Positions 7,501-13,892 of a DNA stretch of 15,814 bases are shown here, piece after piece. Position 1 is the first letter of the stretch; every line of letters begins with the position of its first letter. Made by a program: the position numbers and the translations under genes. Below the pieces are notes generated by a model that worked only from the letters and a program-made list of their open reading frames with translations, did not search any database and was not told the DNA's origin. The DNA is taken from assembly GCA_045587185.1 (NCBI GenBank), contig JAZNBS010000041.1, positions 1 through 15,814 of the forward strand. Direction: 5' to 3'. Source of the stretch: UMGS172 sp045587185. GTDB lineage: Bacteria; Bacillota; Clostridia; Oscillospirales; Acutalibacteraceae.

Positions 7501-8197
7501 CAAGAAGGATTATGCTTTCAACGGCTGGTACATTGACAAGGAACTCACTACTCCTTTCCAAGCAAAGACTTGGGGTAAGGAGGATCTTGTTCTCTATGCG
7601 AGTTGGATTGTTGCCAAGTTTAGTGAAAGTTATGAAAACTTCCCCAAATTGGCCTTGGCCAACGGTGTAGCCGGTGCATACAGTCTCTACAAGAGCGGTG
7701 ATGCGGAATTTAACAAGGCTAACGTTCACGATGGTAGCACATCTCTCTTCCGTAAAGGTGATCAGAAAGGCTCCAAGGCATTTACACTTTGCCGTGATGA
7801 GGGTGTTCAACTGACTGAAGGCAGGCAGTATACTCTTACTTTCTATGTCAAGCCCACAAATGTCACGGATGCAGCAGGCACTATTAGCCTCATAGGTATG
7901 AAGTCGAATACAGGTATTGCATTGCCTTTGAGCACTAATGTTATCACAACTGTTGGTGATCTCAAATCAGATAAGTGGCAGAAGGTAACCTATACTTTCA
8001 CTGCTGATTCTAAGTATGTTGGTATTTCCACCACTGCTGGCAATGATATGTATCTTGATAACTTTACTATAGCAATTAAGGACTACGTTGGAACAACTAC
8101 AGGTGATTCTTCCGCAAATCCGTTCATCATCACCTTGTTGATTGTTCTTGCAGCAGGTTCTCTCGTGATTACCGGCAAGAAGGTTTTTGAGAAATAA
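4532..8197 (+). CDS. Large secreted, membrane-anchored multi-module surface protein with Flg_new (InlB B-type) repeats
   Basis: A 1221-residue protein. A signal peptide (residues 1 to about 32, basic start, hydrophobic core, GASSA end) sends it out of the cell. Four InlB B-repeat/Flg_new units are visible by their GWY and YAKW/AKF hallmarks at about 423-488, 493-553, 729-793 and 960-1025. They alternate with five beta-sandwich modules (about 35-255, 256-420, 554-725, 795-955, 1028-1180). Each of these has a Y-x-[IVL]-[TS]-F strand and ends in an IDDF/LDNF-like strand, as in CBM4/9-type carbohydrate-binding domains. TGDSS (1190-1194), a hydrophobic helix (about 1198-1215) and a KK tail form a C-terminal anchor without LPXTG. 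No catalytic domain is seen; adhesion or glycan binding is inferred. The start is the ATG 9 bases after AAAAGGAG (4515-4522). Confidence 0.88.
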   Translation: MARNIRKVVSIICAVSLLLSLCAVSFFGASSAMHLEAVESDNSALSWNGTTVLDLTFEGTNSGGIAMSNATSKGVNNGVLEMSNTTSHNGSAWFAKDATVNAGAEIPSITDRTIENTLKANLFEMKANTSYKITFKYAFRKDTPVGIAVTLMAAVDPYLSANHGRDKSLASVATIVTDDVIETDSTEEGNTSYNDWKEVSIIFTTSATLNNKYLGFKFSAAYMKFDYITIEEGNVSNVIDYTEVYDWTTDGATPSYWDPNNNNFLSDSDKTNNDYTKGSFVDAEGLHFSFSHKNDPVFNKGWIKKATVKKDSVGPTDNTGTLVFKADRNYIITVKYKPELIPEGKEAYIGIGYGHLQQEMGTIEYATHTEATDEWQYLTTVLKGDRVANGNNCLNLTAGCLSSAGRCSFLVESVTVRTVNTSIIVYDTAYGELDSNYDFIHAGNKLTSTPRPKNVPEGRGFAGWYCGDEIVNSQWVVPEGVVNLTAKFSNTISSVVFDNQGEKTVDNLAVGLELPNPTRPNSYLFFEGWYTDADFTNKITTVPDYDVTVYAKYNGTYLNFNNIAHVEGEAPSTVTIETDPADKTNKVVKFTAPHNNRRNFMIPVYDIAGSKAFELKTNTSYVVSFKVKLVNNNMAQAECNLYQGDYSQKDESVATRTAIKGVGKSVTSTNWTTVTCSFITGDTLYLERVKWSYQNHLLFTLYSNVGATGVYIDDFMIAESIKEAPEGAIGISFEANTTKIPTLYGFPGESLPSLVTPTLSGHQFVGWYADKNLTVPFKDKFFGNKDITLYAKWAVDPFLVDFSNYQQGVVSARAKFLKDDKGNDYLDWWVKYATTNTSDKGTPYRVYINKDDVHFTCEKGQQYTFTFKYKLLDSEDNNITIQGVTSGKLNGWVSWAICPEKLVIDKPTDEWTTASLTFTATPEDSDGVYLSLGIAGHGHILIDDVQVSSTVSRANLYGKTAIFFNANDGESVDPISGDPGEPITKLPTTTKKDYAFNGWYIDKELTTPFQAKTWGKEDLVLYASWIVAKFSESYENFPKLALANGVAGAYSLYKSGDAEFNKANVHDGSTSLFRKGDQKGSKAFTLCRDEGVQLTEGRQYTLTFYVKPTNVTDAAGTISLIGMKSNTGIALPLSTNVITTVGDLKSDKWQKVTYTFTADSKYVGISTTAGNDMYLDNFTIAIKDYVGTTTGDSSANPFIITLLIVLAAGSLVITGKKVFEK

Positions 8198-8287
8198 TAT
8201 TTTTCAAAGCAACAACACCCCATCCAAGGAAAGTTGCATTTAATGATTAATTACCTTAAACATAAAACATTTGCAGTATAATACTAT

Positions 8288-8325
8288 AAAAGGCCGTGGT
8301 ACGCGTAAGTGTACCACGGCCTTTT
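8288..8325. terminator. Terminator: perfect 15-bp hairpin
   Basis: AAAAGGCCGTGGTAC (8288-8302) pairs without mismatch with GTACCACGGCCTTTT (8311-8325) around an 8-base loop. It ends the surface protein transcript 90 bases after its stop and could work in both directions. Confidence 0.88.
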
Positions 8326-8457
8326 ATATCTTTGAATCTCACGAAAAAAATTTTGGGTTTTATTATAGCATTTATAGTTGATAATGCCAAATAGTTGAAA
8401 TAAAATGTCGAAAAAATTATAACAGTGTTAAAAAATAAACAATTTTAGTTTTAGGTA

Positions 8458-8486
8458 TTGAGTTTTTTAGTAAAAGCAGTTATAAT
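8458..8486 (+). promoter_or_regulatory. Promoter of the scaffold/GGGtGRT operon
   Basis: TTGAGT (8458-8463), a 17-base spacer and a perfect TATAAT (8481-8486), 34 bases before the ATG. AAAGGAG (8505-8511) is the ribosome binding site. Confidence 0.82.
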
Positions 8487-8520
8487 TATTTGGGTTAAAC
8501 CACGAAAGGAGTTATAAGTT

Positions 8521-9213
8521 ATGGATTATTCACTTGAAGTTCAGCACATGTGTCCTTTATCCAAAGGACCCCATCACGGACCCGCACCTATTCCCGAAGA
8601 GGGCAAATGGGTACAGGCCAAAGAAGTAAAAGACATTTCCGCTTACACTCACGGTGTTGGCTGGTGTGCACCTCAGCAGGGTGCCTGCAAGCTTTCGCTC
8701 AACGTTAAGGAGGGTATCATTGAGGAAGCCCTTGTTGAAACAATCGGTTGCTCGGGTATGACCCATTCTGCCGCTATGGCCGCAGAAATTCTCCCCGGTA
8801 AGACCGTTCTCGAGGCTCTTAACACCGACCTTGTTTGCGATGCTATCAACACTGCTATGCGTGAGCTCTTCCTCCAGATTGTTTACGGCCGTTCGCAGTC
8901 TGCTTTCTCTGAAGGCGGTCTTGTTATCGGCGCTGGTATGGAAGACCTCGGTAAGGGTGAGCGTTCTATGGTTGGTACTATGTACGGAACCAAGGCTAAG
9001 GGCGTAAGATACCTTGAAATGACCGAAGGCTACTGCACCAGAATGGCACTTGATGAGAACAATGAGGTTATCGGATATGAGTTCGTATCTCTCGGCAAGA
9101 TGACCGACTTCATCAAGAAGGGCATGGAGCCCAATGAGGCTTATGAGAAGTCCAAGGGCACATACGGACGTTTCAACGATGCTGTTAAGTACATCGACCC
9201 TAGAAAAGAATAA
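8521..9213 (+). CDS. NifU/IscU-like iron-sulfur cluster assembly scaffold protein (GGGtGRT-associated)
   Basis: A 230-residue soluble protein whose middle resembles the NifU N-terminal/IscU scaffold fold: LSLNVKEGIIEEALVETIGCSG with Cys77 at the position of the usual GCG cysteine, AAMAAEILPGKTVLEAL after it, and Cys106 in LVCDAIN. Cys49 (GWCAP) and Cys56 (GACKL) could be the third cluster ligand. It is longer than IscU (about 130 residues), with extra N- and C-terminal parts (YGTKAKGVRYLEMTEGYCTRM). The gene sits 20 bases before the GGGtGRT gene, and this pairing recurs in anaerobic Firmicutes. The likely role is to hold or transfer an Fe-S cluster, perhaps for the partner protein. Codon choice (many GGT, CTC, TTC) suggests good expression. 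The cluster-binding role comes from family likeness, not proof. Confidence 0.82.
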   Translation: MDYSLEVQHMCPLSKGPHHGPAPIPEEGKWVQAKEVKDISAYTHGVGWCAPQQGACKLSLNVKEGIIEEALVETIGCSGMTHSAAMAAEILPGKTVLEALNTDLVCDAINTAMRELFLQIVYGRSQSAFSEGGLVIGAGMEDLGKGERSMVGTMYGTKAKGVRYLEMTEGYCTRMALDENNEVIGYEFVSLGKMTDFIKKGMEPNEAYEKSKGTYGRFNDAVKYIDPRKE

Positions 9214-9233
9214 TTTAAGGAGGAATTACGAAT

Positions 9234-10235
9234 ATGGCTAAGTTTGAAGGTTACGAGAGACGCGAGGCCAAAATCCTTGCTGCTCTTAAAGAATACGGAA
9301 TTTCCTCCATCGATGAATGTAAGGAAATCTGTGACGCACAGGGAATCGACCCCTATAAAATCGTAGAAGAGACACAGCCTATCGCATTTGAGAATGCCAA
9401 GTGGGCTTATACTGTTGGTTGCGCTATCGCAATCAAGAAGGGTTGCACCAAGGCTGCTGATGCCGCTGCTGCTATCGGTATTGGACTCCAGTCGTTCTGT
9501 ATCCCCGGTTCTGTTGCCGAAAACCGTAAGGTTGGTCTAGGCCACGGCAACTTGGGCAAAATGCTCCTTTCTGAGGAGACCGAGTGCTTCTGTTTCTTGG
9601 CAGGTCACGAGTCTTTTGCAGCTGCTGAGGGCGCTATCAAAATCGCGCTTAACGCTAACAAGGTTCGTGTAAAGCCTTTGCGTGTTATTTTGAACGGTCT
9701 TGGTAAGGATGCTGCTTATATCATTTCCAGAATCAACGGCTTCACTTATGTTGAGACCGAGTTTGACCCTTACACCGAAGAGGTTAAGGTTATCAGCGAA
9801 AAGCCTTTCTCCAAGGGTCCCAGAGCTGATGTTAAGTGCTATGGTTCTGATAATGTTCCCGAGGGCGTTGCAATTATGCAACTTGAGAAGGTTGGCGTTT
9901 CCATCACCGGTAACTCCACTAACCCTACCCGTTTCCAGCACCCCGTTGCAGGCACCTACAAGAAGTGGTGTAATGAGAATGGCGTTAGCTACTTCTCCGT
10001 TGCTTCGGGTGGTGGCACAGGCCGTACTCTGCATCCCGACAATATGGCTGCAGGTCCCGCTTCCTACGGTATGACCGACACTATGGGCCGTATGCACGGT
10101 GACGCTCAGTTTGCAGGTTCATCTTCTGTACCTGCTCACGTAGAAATGATGGGTCTTATCGGTGCAGGTAACAACCCCATGGTTGGTATGACTGTTGCTT
10201 GTGCAGTTGCTGTTGAAGAGGCTCTTAGAAAATAA
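9234..10235 (+). CDS. GGGtGRT protein
   Basis: A 333-residue soluble protein of the GGGtGRT family, named for the motif GGGTGRT seen at residues 259-265 within SVASGGGTGRTLHPDNMAAG. Other family-like stretches are FEGYERREAKILAALKEYGI at the N-terminus, GSVAENRKVGLGHGNLGKML in the middle and ETECFCFLAGHESFAAAEGAI. Length fits a full protein. Its biochemical role is not established; the glycine-rich loop hints at nucleotide or phosphate binding, and the constant neighbour is a NifU-like scaffold, so a role with iron-sulfur clusters is inferred. AAGGAGG (9217-9223) lies 10 bases before the ATG. The gene is the last of a two-gene operon and is followed by a strong terminator. Confidence 0.9.
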   Translation: MAKFEGYERREAKILAALKEYGISSIDECKEICDAQGIDPYKIVEETQPIAFENAKWAYTVGCAIAIKKGCTKAADAAAAIGIGLQSFCIPGSVAENRKVGLGHGNLGKMLLSEETECFCFLAGHESFAAAEGAIKIALNANKVRVKPLRVILNGLGKDAAYIISRINGFTYVETEFDPYTEEVKVISEKPFSKGPRADVKCYGSDNVPEGVAIMQLEKVGVSITGNSTNPTRFQHPVAGTYKKWCNENGVSYFSVASGGGTGRTLHPDNMAAGPASYGMTDTMGRMHGDAQFAGSSSVPAHVEMMGLIGAGNNPMVGMTVACAVAVEEALRK

Positions 10236-10309
10236 GGATTTGTAAGGCTTTCTGAGACTTTCGGGCAAATGTAAAAGACCTGATTCAAAAATTTAACACT
10301 TAAAAAGTT

Positions 10310-10357
10310 GGACACATCATTTTTGAGTTTTCAAAGGTGATGTGTCCATATTTTTTT
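10310..10357 (+). terminator. Rho-independent terminator of the scaffold/GGGtGRT operon
   Basis: GGACACATCA (10310-10319) pairs perfectly with TGATGTGTCC (10338-10347), with an inner TTTGA/TCAAA pairing, followed by a T-run (10350-10357). Confidence 0.9.
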
Positions 10358-10386
10358 ATATTAAAAAGAGGCATTACTTGGAAGAT

Positions 10387-11127
10387 TTAAACCTGAAACT
10401 GCCATTTGTTATAAGTCAATCTTCCATCCTTACAGTGAACATAGATTATGCGCTTGCTTTCTATTAAAGAACCAGATAAGTACCACTCAACAACAGGAGA
10501 ATTATAATAATCCTTCATTGTTCCGTCAAAGAAGATGTCTAATATTCCTTCAAAACAGGGGGCTGTAATTGGGGAACTATTAAGTAAAGAATTTTGCATA
10601 TCATCCCAGTTGAAGGGAATCACACCAAATACAGTAGCATCTATGTCGATTTTGGCGTTTGGGAGGTATATAGTCTCAAGGTTTGTACAGTTTCTAAAAC
10701 AATATTCTCCAATACTCTCGACACCTTTCTCAACTTTGAGTTCCACAAGGCCCGAACATCCGTCAAAGGCATATGCACTTACCCTATGGATATGCGCGGG
10801 GATCGTTACTTTCTTGAGTTTGGTCTGCCCACAAAAAGCAAATGGGCCTATCTCTTTTACATATTCCGGGATTTCAGTTTTATAACAACCAGCCAACAAC
10901 ACACCACTTATTTTGTCAATAATTGCATTACAGCCGTTTTTGCTTGTAAACCATCGGTTATTTTCATCTACCTCAATCGATTCAAGGTTCGGACACAAAG
11001 AAAATGCTTCGGCTCCTATAAAACGAACGTTTTTGCCTATGCGAATTTTCCTGATGCTTGAATTTCCTTTATGTGCTATTTCCGGTATTTTGACAGTATC
11101 AATAAATAAAATTCCGTTGTTATCCAT
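10387..11127 (-). CDS. BspA-type leucine-rich repeat (LRR_5) protein, cytoplasmic form
   Basis: A 246-residue protein with BspA/LRR_5 repeats of the form I-x-x-I-G-x-x-A-F-x-x-C-x-x-L-x-x-[IV]. Units are visible at about residues 25-52 (FIGAEAFSLCPNLESIEV), 88-110 (EIGPFAFCGQTKLKKVTI), 111-132 (RVSAYAFDGCSGLVELKV) and 133-155 (SIGEYCFRNCTNLETIYL). The C-terminal end (IFFDGTMKDYYNSPVVEW, then a final VHCKDG) is also typical. There is no signal peptide, unlike the surface-exposed BspA proteins, so it is predicted to stay inside the cell. The ligand is unknown. It is a single gene on the minus strand, beside the recombinase that starts the A+T-rich element, and may be part of that element or host. 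The ribosome binding site (AGAAGAGAAG) is weak. Confidence 0.82.
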   Translation of the reverse strand: MDNNGILFIDTVKIPEIAHKGNSSIRKIRIGKNVRFIGAEAFSLCPNLESIEVDENNRWFTSKNGCNAIIDKISGVLLAGCYKTEIPEYVKEIGPFAFCGQTKLKKVTIPAHIHRVSAYAFDGCSGLVELKVEKGVESIGEYCFRNCTNLETIYLPNAKIDIDATVFGVIPFNWDDMQNSLLNSSPITAPCFEGILDIFFDGTMKDYYNSPVVEWYLSGSLIESKRIIYVHCKDGRLTYNKWQFQV

Positions 11128-11159
11128 AACTTCTCTTCTTTCTCTTATAGCGTAATCAT

Positions 11160-11188
11160 ATTATAACACATTATTCTTAAAATGTTTA
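11160..11188 (-). promoter_or_regulatory. Probable promoter of the leucine-rich repeat gene
   Basis: On the minus strand TATAAT (11165-11160) is preceded by TG at the extended -10 position, with a weak -35 (TAAACA, 11188-11183) 17 bases upstream. It lies 33 bases before the ATG at 11127. Confidence 0.55.
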
Positions 11189-11242
11189 ATGTTTTTTCTT
11201 ATAAGTTTAATTACTTTTAAAAAGGCGCATTTATAAATCAAT

Positions 11243-11248
11243 GGAGGG
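11243..11248 (+). promoter_or_regulatory. Ribosome binding site that fixes the recombinase start
   Basis: GGAGGG lies 7 bases before the ATG at 11256. An earlier in-frame ATG at 11241 overlaps this site and would have no ribosome binding site of its own, so 11256 is taken as the start. Confidence 0.75.
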
Positions 11249-11255
11249 TTTAAAT

Positions 11256-12194
11256 ATGAAGAAACTGAAAATGAATGCTACAAAAGGACTGACTTTTGAG
11301 GAAGGTTGTAATAAGTATCTTGAATACTGTCGGCAGAGAAATTTAAGACAAGGAACTATAAATCATTACAGACAGAGTTATGTTCAGTTCTTTAAGTTCT
11401 TTGAGCGTGATACGCCCATAGAAGAAATCGACGAGGACGCTTATAAAAGATATGTGTTGCACCTGCGTTCGACTCTTAATAATGATGTCAGTATAAATTC
11501 ATATCTGCGTGATTTTATAACTACAATGCATTATCTGATGAATGAGGGCTATATTCAAAGTTACAAGATGCAGGCGATCAAGGTTGATAAAAGTCATATT
11601 GAGACTTACAATGAACAAGAGTTGCAACTGCTGCTGAAAAAACCTAATATTAAGAAGTGTTCTTTTATTGAATATCAGGCTTGGGTTATGACTAATTTCT
11701 TGTTCTCTACTGCTGTGAGACAAAGAAGTCTAATGCACATAAAAGTGAAAGATATTGATTTTGATAATAATGTTGTGTATGTAAATGTTACAAAGAACAG
11801 AAAGCCTTTGATAGTGCCGCTAAATCAGACTATGGTTAACATTTTAAGGGAGTATTTGAAGTATAGAAATCATAAGTCAGATGATGATTACTTGTTCTGT
11901 AATGTATTCGGTCAGCAACTTGTAAAAAGCACTTGTTATCATATGCTTTATGAATATAATAAACGTCGGGGCGTAGAGACAACTGGGATTCATAGATATA
12001 GACATACGTTCGCTAAACAATGGATTTTAAGTGGTGGTAATGTAGTTTCATTGTCTCAGTTGTTAGGACATTCGAGCTTGGAAATCACTCAGAATTATAT
12101 TCATTTATTAGTAAGTGACGTGGCAAAACAGGTGGATGAAATTAATGTGTTAGATAAGTTTTACAGTCGGACACATATTTCGTTAAAGAAATAA
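11256..12194 (+). CDS. Tyrosine recombinase/integrase of a mobile element
   Basis: A 312-residue site-specific recombinase of the XerC/XerD/phage integrase family. The N-terminal SAM-like core-binding domain covers about residues 10-105 (FEEGCNKYLEYCRQRNLRQG). The catalytic domain carries the whole active set: Arg155 (TAVRQRSL), Lys180 (VTKNRKP), His246 and Arg249 (IHRYRHTF), His272 (LLGHSS) and nucleophile Tyr281 (TQNYIHL). The enzyme should therefore be active. It lacks the extra N-terminal arm-binding domain of long phage integrases. It points into the A+T-rich genes to its right and is followed by its own terminator. It is more A+T-rich than the genes to the left. No excisionase gene, attachment core or tRNA was found next to it. 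Confidence 0.93.
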   Translation: MKKLKMNATKGLTFEEGCNKYLEYCRQRNLRQGTINHYRQSYVQFFKFFERDTPIEEIDEDAYKRYVLHLRSTLNNDVSINSYLRDFITTMHYLMNEGYIQSYKMQAIKVDKSHIETYNEQELQLLLKKPNIKKCSFIEYQAWVMTNFLFSTAVRQRSLMHIKVKDIDFDNNVVYVNVTKNRKPLIVPLNQTMVNILREYLKYRNHKSDDDYLFCNVFGQQLVKSTCYHMLYEYNKRRGVETTGIHRYRHTFAKQWILSGGNVVSLSQLLGHSSLEITQNYIHLLVSDVAKQVDEINVLDKFYSRTHISLKK

Positions 12195-12223
12195 TTTGAT
12201 ATTTCGGGGCGTGCATTGAAGAT

Positions 12224-12265
12224 AAAAAGAACTGATGATTTTTTAAGATCGTCAGTTCTTTTTTT
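12224..12265 (+). terminator. Rho-independent terminator after the recombinase
   Basis: AAGAACTGA (12227-12235) pairs with TCAGTTCTT (12252-12260), with an inner GAT/ATC pair, flanked by an A-run and a T-run (12259-12265). Confidence 0.88.
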
Positions 12266-12396
12266 AGTGTAAATTATTATGATTTTTATGTGTTTGCAAG
12301 TGTCAGCTATTGTATATATAATAATTTATTTATTATTTTTTTTATAAATTTTTTTTATTATATAAATTTTCAAAAAATAATTATTTTTTAAAATTT
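12266..12396. other. Low-complexity A+T-rich spacer between convergent genes
   Basis: Almost only A and T, with T-rich tracts and many TTAT/TATA steps at 12310-12395. It lies downstream of both the recombinase and the polymerase-like gene. I see no gene and no ordered repeats. On the minus strand it could act as a release region for the polymerase-like transcript, but no clear hairpin was found. Confidence 0.4.
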
Positions 12397-13773
12397 TTAC
12401 CCCCAATAGGTTTTTAAAAAATATTCAAAATTTAATTTTACACCTTTTGAAATCATTTCCGCAAATAACTTTTCACTATCAGCCCCCTGTCCCCATTCCT
12501 GACTATCTGAACCAGAAGAATAGAAACAATCATACACTTGCCATACCTTATGCCCCGCAGATAATAAATCATAGAGTGTCATAAGATACACACAAGACTC
12601 AACATAAAAAATATCACTACCATAAAGCTTTCCACCCTCAGCCTTAATAATGGCATTTCTGAATTCTGACATCTTATCACAAACATCTTTTCTATCTATA
12701 CCATTTTGTTCCATAGTAAGCCAAGTATGATGTCCCACAGACTTATCTCCAGAATCAAAATAAGCTCTCATATGAAGTTTTTTAATTGCCTCACGTTTCT
12801 CCTTAGTAAACAAACCGGTGGGCCCTATAACACGATATATAAGCTCATACATATCTTGTGATTCATCAATCCAATGACCTGAATTTAAAGATAATGTCAT
12901 ACGGGGAACGGAAGCATTTATATCCTTTTCAAGTATGAAACCATATTCTTTTAAAACTTCTTTACGATTTTCCTTTTTTAAATTAGTTAAAGAATTTGTT
13001 GCCCGGATACCAATACCACTTACATATAATTCATCTTCAGACCAAGTAAAATTGGGCTGAAAGCGAATACGAAATTCAGGATAGTCTTTATAATATTTTT
13101 CATTAATTTCATTAGCTTTTACAATATGAAATCTTAGTGCTGGATAGTTCTCATATAAACATAAAGTGAGTTGTTTTTCAAATTCTGCCCTACTCAGTTC
13201 AATAGGTTTTATCAGTTTAAGTCTTGAAGCAAATCGAACTTTTGATTTATCAATGCCTGTATGTAATTTTTTAAGTTCAGACATATTGTAAACCTTATTT
13301 TTGACTATAAACATTTGAATGTCGTGGTCTTCACAATATTTTTTTAACTTATCTTCATTTTCTTTATAGTAACGGTAAGTCTTACTTTTATTGTCCTTCT
13401 CATAATAAGCACCAAACTGATATTTATCACTTTCAACACTGATTAATCCAATTTCTATCATAAAGTCAATAGCTCTTGAAACACCTTTTTCATTTTGCCA
13501 TATAGCCAGATTGTCTTTATTAGTTACACTTATGGGCATAACAGTACAACCTGTTTTAAAGCGCTTATGTTTTACCAAATCGATAAACGCTAAAACCTTA
13601 CTTAACTTATTCTTTAGTTTTGTTTCGGCGCCTTTGGCTTTGCTTTCCTTAATATTAAATTTAGGTGCCTTATACGGTTCAACTCCTTGTGGTTTCCAAT
13701 CTAATCTATTTATAGTAAAATCGTAATCTTTGCTATCTTTAAGCCTACCAGCAATTTCTTCCAATGTAATCAT
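12397..13773 (-). CDS. Compact family A-like (TV-Pol-like) nucleic acid polymerase, putative
   Basis: A 458-residue protein. Its C-terminal half aligns by eye with the palm and fingers of family A DNA polymerases. RATNSLTNL (257-265) matches the TGRLSS..PNLQN region of Pol I. DINASVPR (284-291) matches motif A DYSQIELR, Asp and Arg in register. KREAIKKLHMRAYF (326-339) gives Arg327-x3-Lys331-x3-Met335-x3-Phe339 against the O-helix R-x3-K-x3-F-x3-Y. WQVYDCFY (411-418) matches motif C QVHDELV, and KLNFEYF at the end fits the last palm strand. No 3'-5' or 5' exonuclease motif is seen. Residues 55-120 may be a winged helix. The A-C spacing is shorter than in Pol I, as in the minimal mobile-element TV-Pol polymerases. 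Tyr replaces the usual His before the motif C Asp. GGGGG (13781-13785) is a likely ribosome binding site. Activity is inferred. Confidence 0.62.
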   Translation of the reverse strand: MITLEEIAGRLKDSKDYDFTINRLDWKPQGVEPYKAPKFNIKESKAKGAETKLKNKLSKVLAFIDLVKHKRFKTGCTVMPISVTNKDNLAIWQNEKGVSRAIDFMIEIGLISVESDKYQFGAYYEKDNKSKTYRYYKENEDKLKKYCEDHDIQMFIVKNKVYNMSELKKLHTGIDKSKVRFASRLKLIKPIELSRAEFEKQLTLCLYENYPALRFHIVKANEINEKYYKDYPEFRIRFQPNFTWSEDELYVSGIGIRATNSLTNLKKENRKEVLKEYGFILEKDINASVPRMTLSLNSGHWIDESQDMYELIYRVIGPTGLFTKEKREAIKKLHMRAYFDSGDKSVGHHTWLTMEQNGIDRKDVCDKMSEFRNAIIKAEGGKLYGSDIFYVESCVYLMTLYDLLSAGHKVWQVYDCFYSSGSDSQEWGQGADSEKLFAEMISKGVKLNFEYFLKTYWG

Positions 13774-13892
13774 AAAATATCCCCCGACCTATTAAACATC
13801 TTATAATATTATAAAAATAAGCTAAATTAAATGAAGTTAAAAATACCTTGCCATAGATATACCAAAAACTAAGAACAGAAAGCGAACTTGTT
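13774..13892. promoter_or_regulatory. Divergent intergenic region between the polymerase-like gene and the 157-residue gene
   Basis: 119 A+T-rich bases between divergent genes, so both promoters should be here. A TATAAT on the minus strand (13813-13808) fits a -10 box for the polymerase-like gene, about 35 bases before its ATG, with no good -35. TTGCCA (13848-13853) on the plus strand has no matching -10. No iterons or origin-like repeats were found. Confidence 0.35.

Larger units (their letters stand above)
8198..8520. other. 323-base intergenic region
   Basis: It holds the terminator hairpin of the preceding gene and the promoter of the following operon, listed separately. The rest is A+T-rich sequence with no open frame or repeat that I can support. 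Confidence 0.6.

Noticed and set aside
8256..8282. TATAAT at 8277-8282 as a further promoter
   Set aside because: No -35 box at 16-18 bases upstream, and it would run straight into the terminator hairpin.
9537..10097. Minus-strand open frame of 186 codons over the GGGtGRT gene
   Set aside because: The plus-strand protein is a recognised family member; the antisense frame follows from its codon bias.
11128..11255. tRNA or attachment-site core next to the recombinase
   Set aside because: No tRNA-like T-arm or cloverleaf and no matching direct repeat could be found in the window.
12300..12396. Replication origin (A+T-rich unwinding region) at the end of the polymerase-like gene
   Set aside because: Only low-complexity A+T sequence; no iterons, DnaA boxes or ordered repeats.
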